NCBI GenBank assembly: GCA_947062475.1
Contig: CAMSQA010000013.1
Location: 1-32,358, forward strand
DNA from: an uncultured Clostridia bacterium
GTDB lineage: Bacteria; Bacillota; Clostridia; Christensenellales; UBA1242
Length of the DNA stretch: 32,358 bases
Direction of reading: 5' to 3'
Shown here: positions 32,314 to 32,358 of the stretch, piece by piece
Numbering within the stretch: the stretch's first letter is position 1
Layout: every line of letters starts with the position of its first letter
Notes under the pieces: model-generated
The model's input: only the letters and a program-made list of their open reading frames with translations
Told to the model about the DNA's origin: nothing
Database searches by the model: none
Translations under genes and position numbers: made by a program

Positions 32314-32358
32314 AGATCGGAAGAGCGTCGTGTAGGGAAAGAGTGTAATCCGGAGTGT
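32314..32358. other. Illumina TruSeq adapter with index (sequencing artefact)
   Basis: The terminal 45 bases are the reverse complement of the P5-side TruSeq adapter: AGATCGGAAGAGC at 32314-32326, continuing without error through 32346, then eight bases AATCCGGA (32347-32354) at the i5 index position and GTGT that continues the adapter. The abrupt change from AT-rich DNA at 32313 marks the end of the genomic sequence. Confidence 0.97.

Noticed and set aside
1..32358. CRISPR array, insertion sequence, or prophage
   Set aside because: No regularly spaced short repeats, no transposase or phage structural gene and no flanking terminal inverted repeats were found; the only tandem repeats are within coding regions.

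Overview
The window is a strongly AT-rich, gene-dense bacterial contig from a low-GC Gram-positive lineage. The evidence is an HrcA/CIRCE-controlled hrcA-grpE-dnaK-dnaJ operon, a sepF gene beside lspA and an RluD-type synthase, holB next to ricT and a YabB-type methyltransferase (a Bacillus/Clostridium-like order), a YhaO/YhaN-type pair, an EFR1-type ferredoxin, and strong AGGAGG-type ribosome binding sites. The giant InlB-repeat/GLUG surface protein and the technical signatures suggest an uncultured, probably host-associated Clostridia-like member of the Bacillota assembled from short reads; this placement is inference. TAA, TAG and TGA all end genes, so the standard code applies.

Layout. 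1-2324: 3' part of a repeat-rich surface protein. 2488-4477: sepF-lspA-rluD operon with its own promoter and terminator. 4568-7207: three loosely connected genes (a PH-like protein, a SIMPL-domain exported protein, a DUF6273-like protein). 7437-10921: undecaprenyl-diphosphatase and a P-type Ca2+ ATPase. 10998-13665: holB-ricT-trmN. 13722-17096: SbcD/YhaO-like nuclease and YhaN-like ATPase. 17142-18740: sugar-phosphate-isomerase-like protein and EFR1 ferredoxin (minus strand). 18896-19063: a short uncatalogued coding-looking fragment. 19099-20695: LysR regulator divergent from an HD (ppGpp-hydrolase-like) protein. 20820-22543: two-gene DNA methyltransferase plus unrecognised partner, a probable restriction-modification module, directly downstream of tRNA-Ser(GCU) (22596-22686). 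22912-27748: heat-shock operon with CIRCE. 27904-30538: small protein, rsmE, a 27-cysteine protein and a YkvI-like membrane protein. 30618-32179: ABC permease and ATPase (minus strand).

Both ends of the contig are informative. The left end falls inside a tandem repeat whose 60-bp core recurs 231 bp later. The last 45 bases are not genomic: they are Illumina TruSeq adapter read-through including an 8-base index.

The least explained items are the Cys-rich protein at 28984-29478, the unrecognised partner of the methyltransferase, two genes whose promoters place the transcription start on the start codon (leaderless mRNAs), the Asn-Pro-Gly-repeat tail of DnaK, and the orphan coding fragment near 18.9-19.06 kb. 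No clearly novel large multi-gene system is visible.
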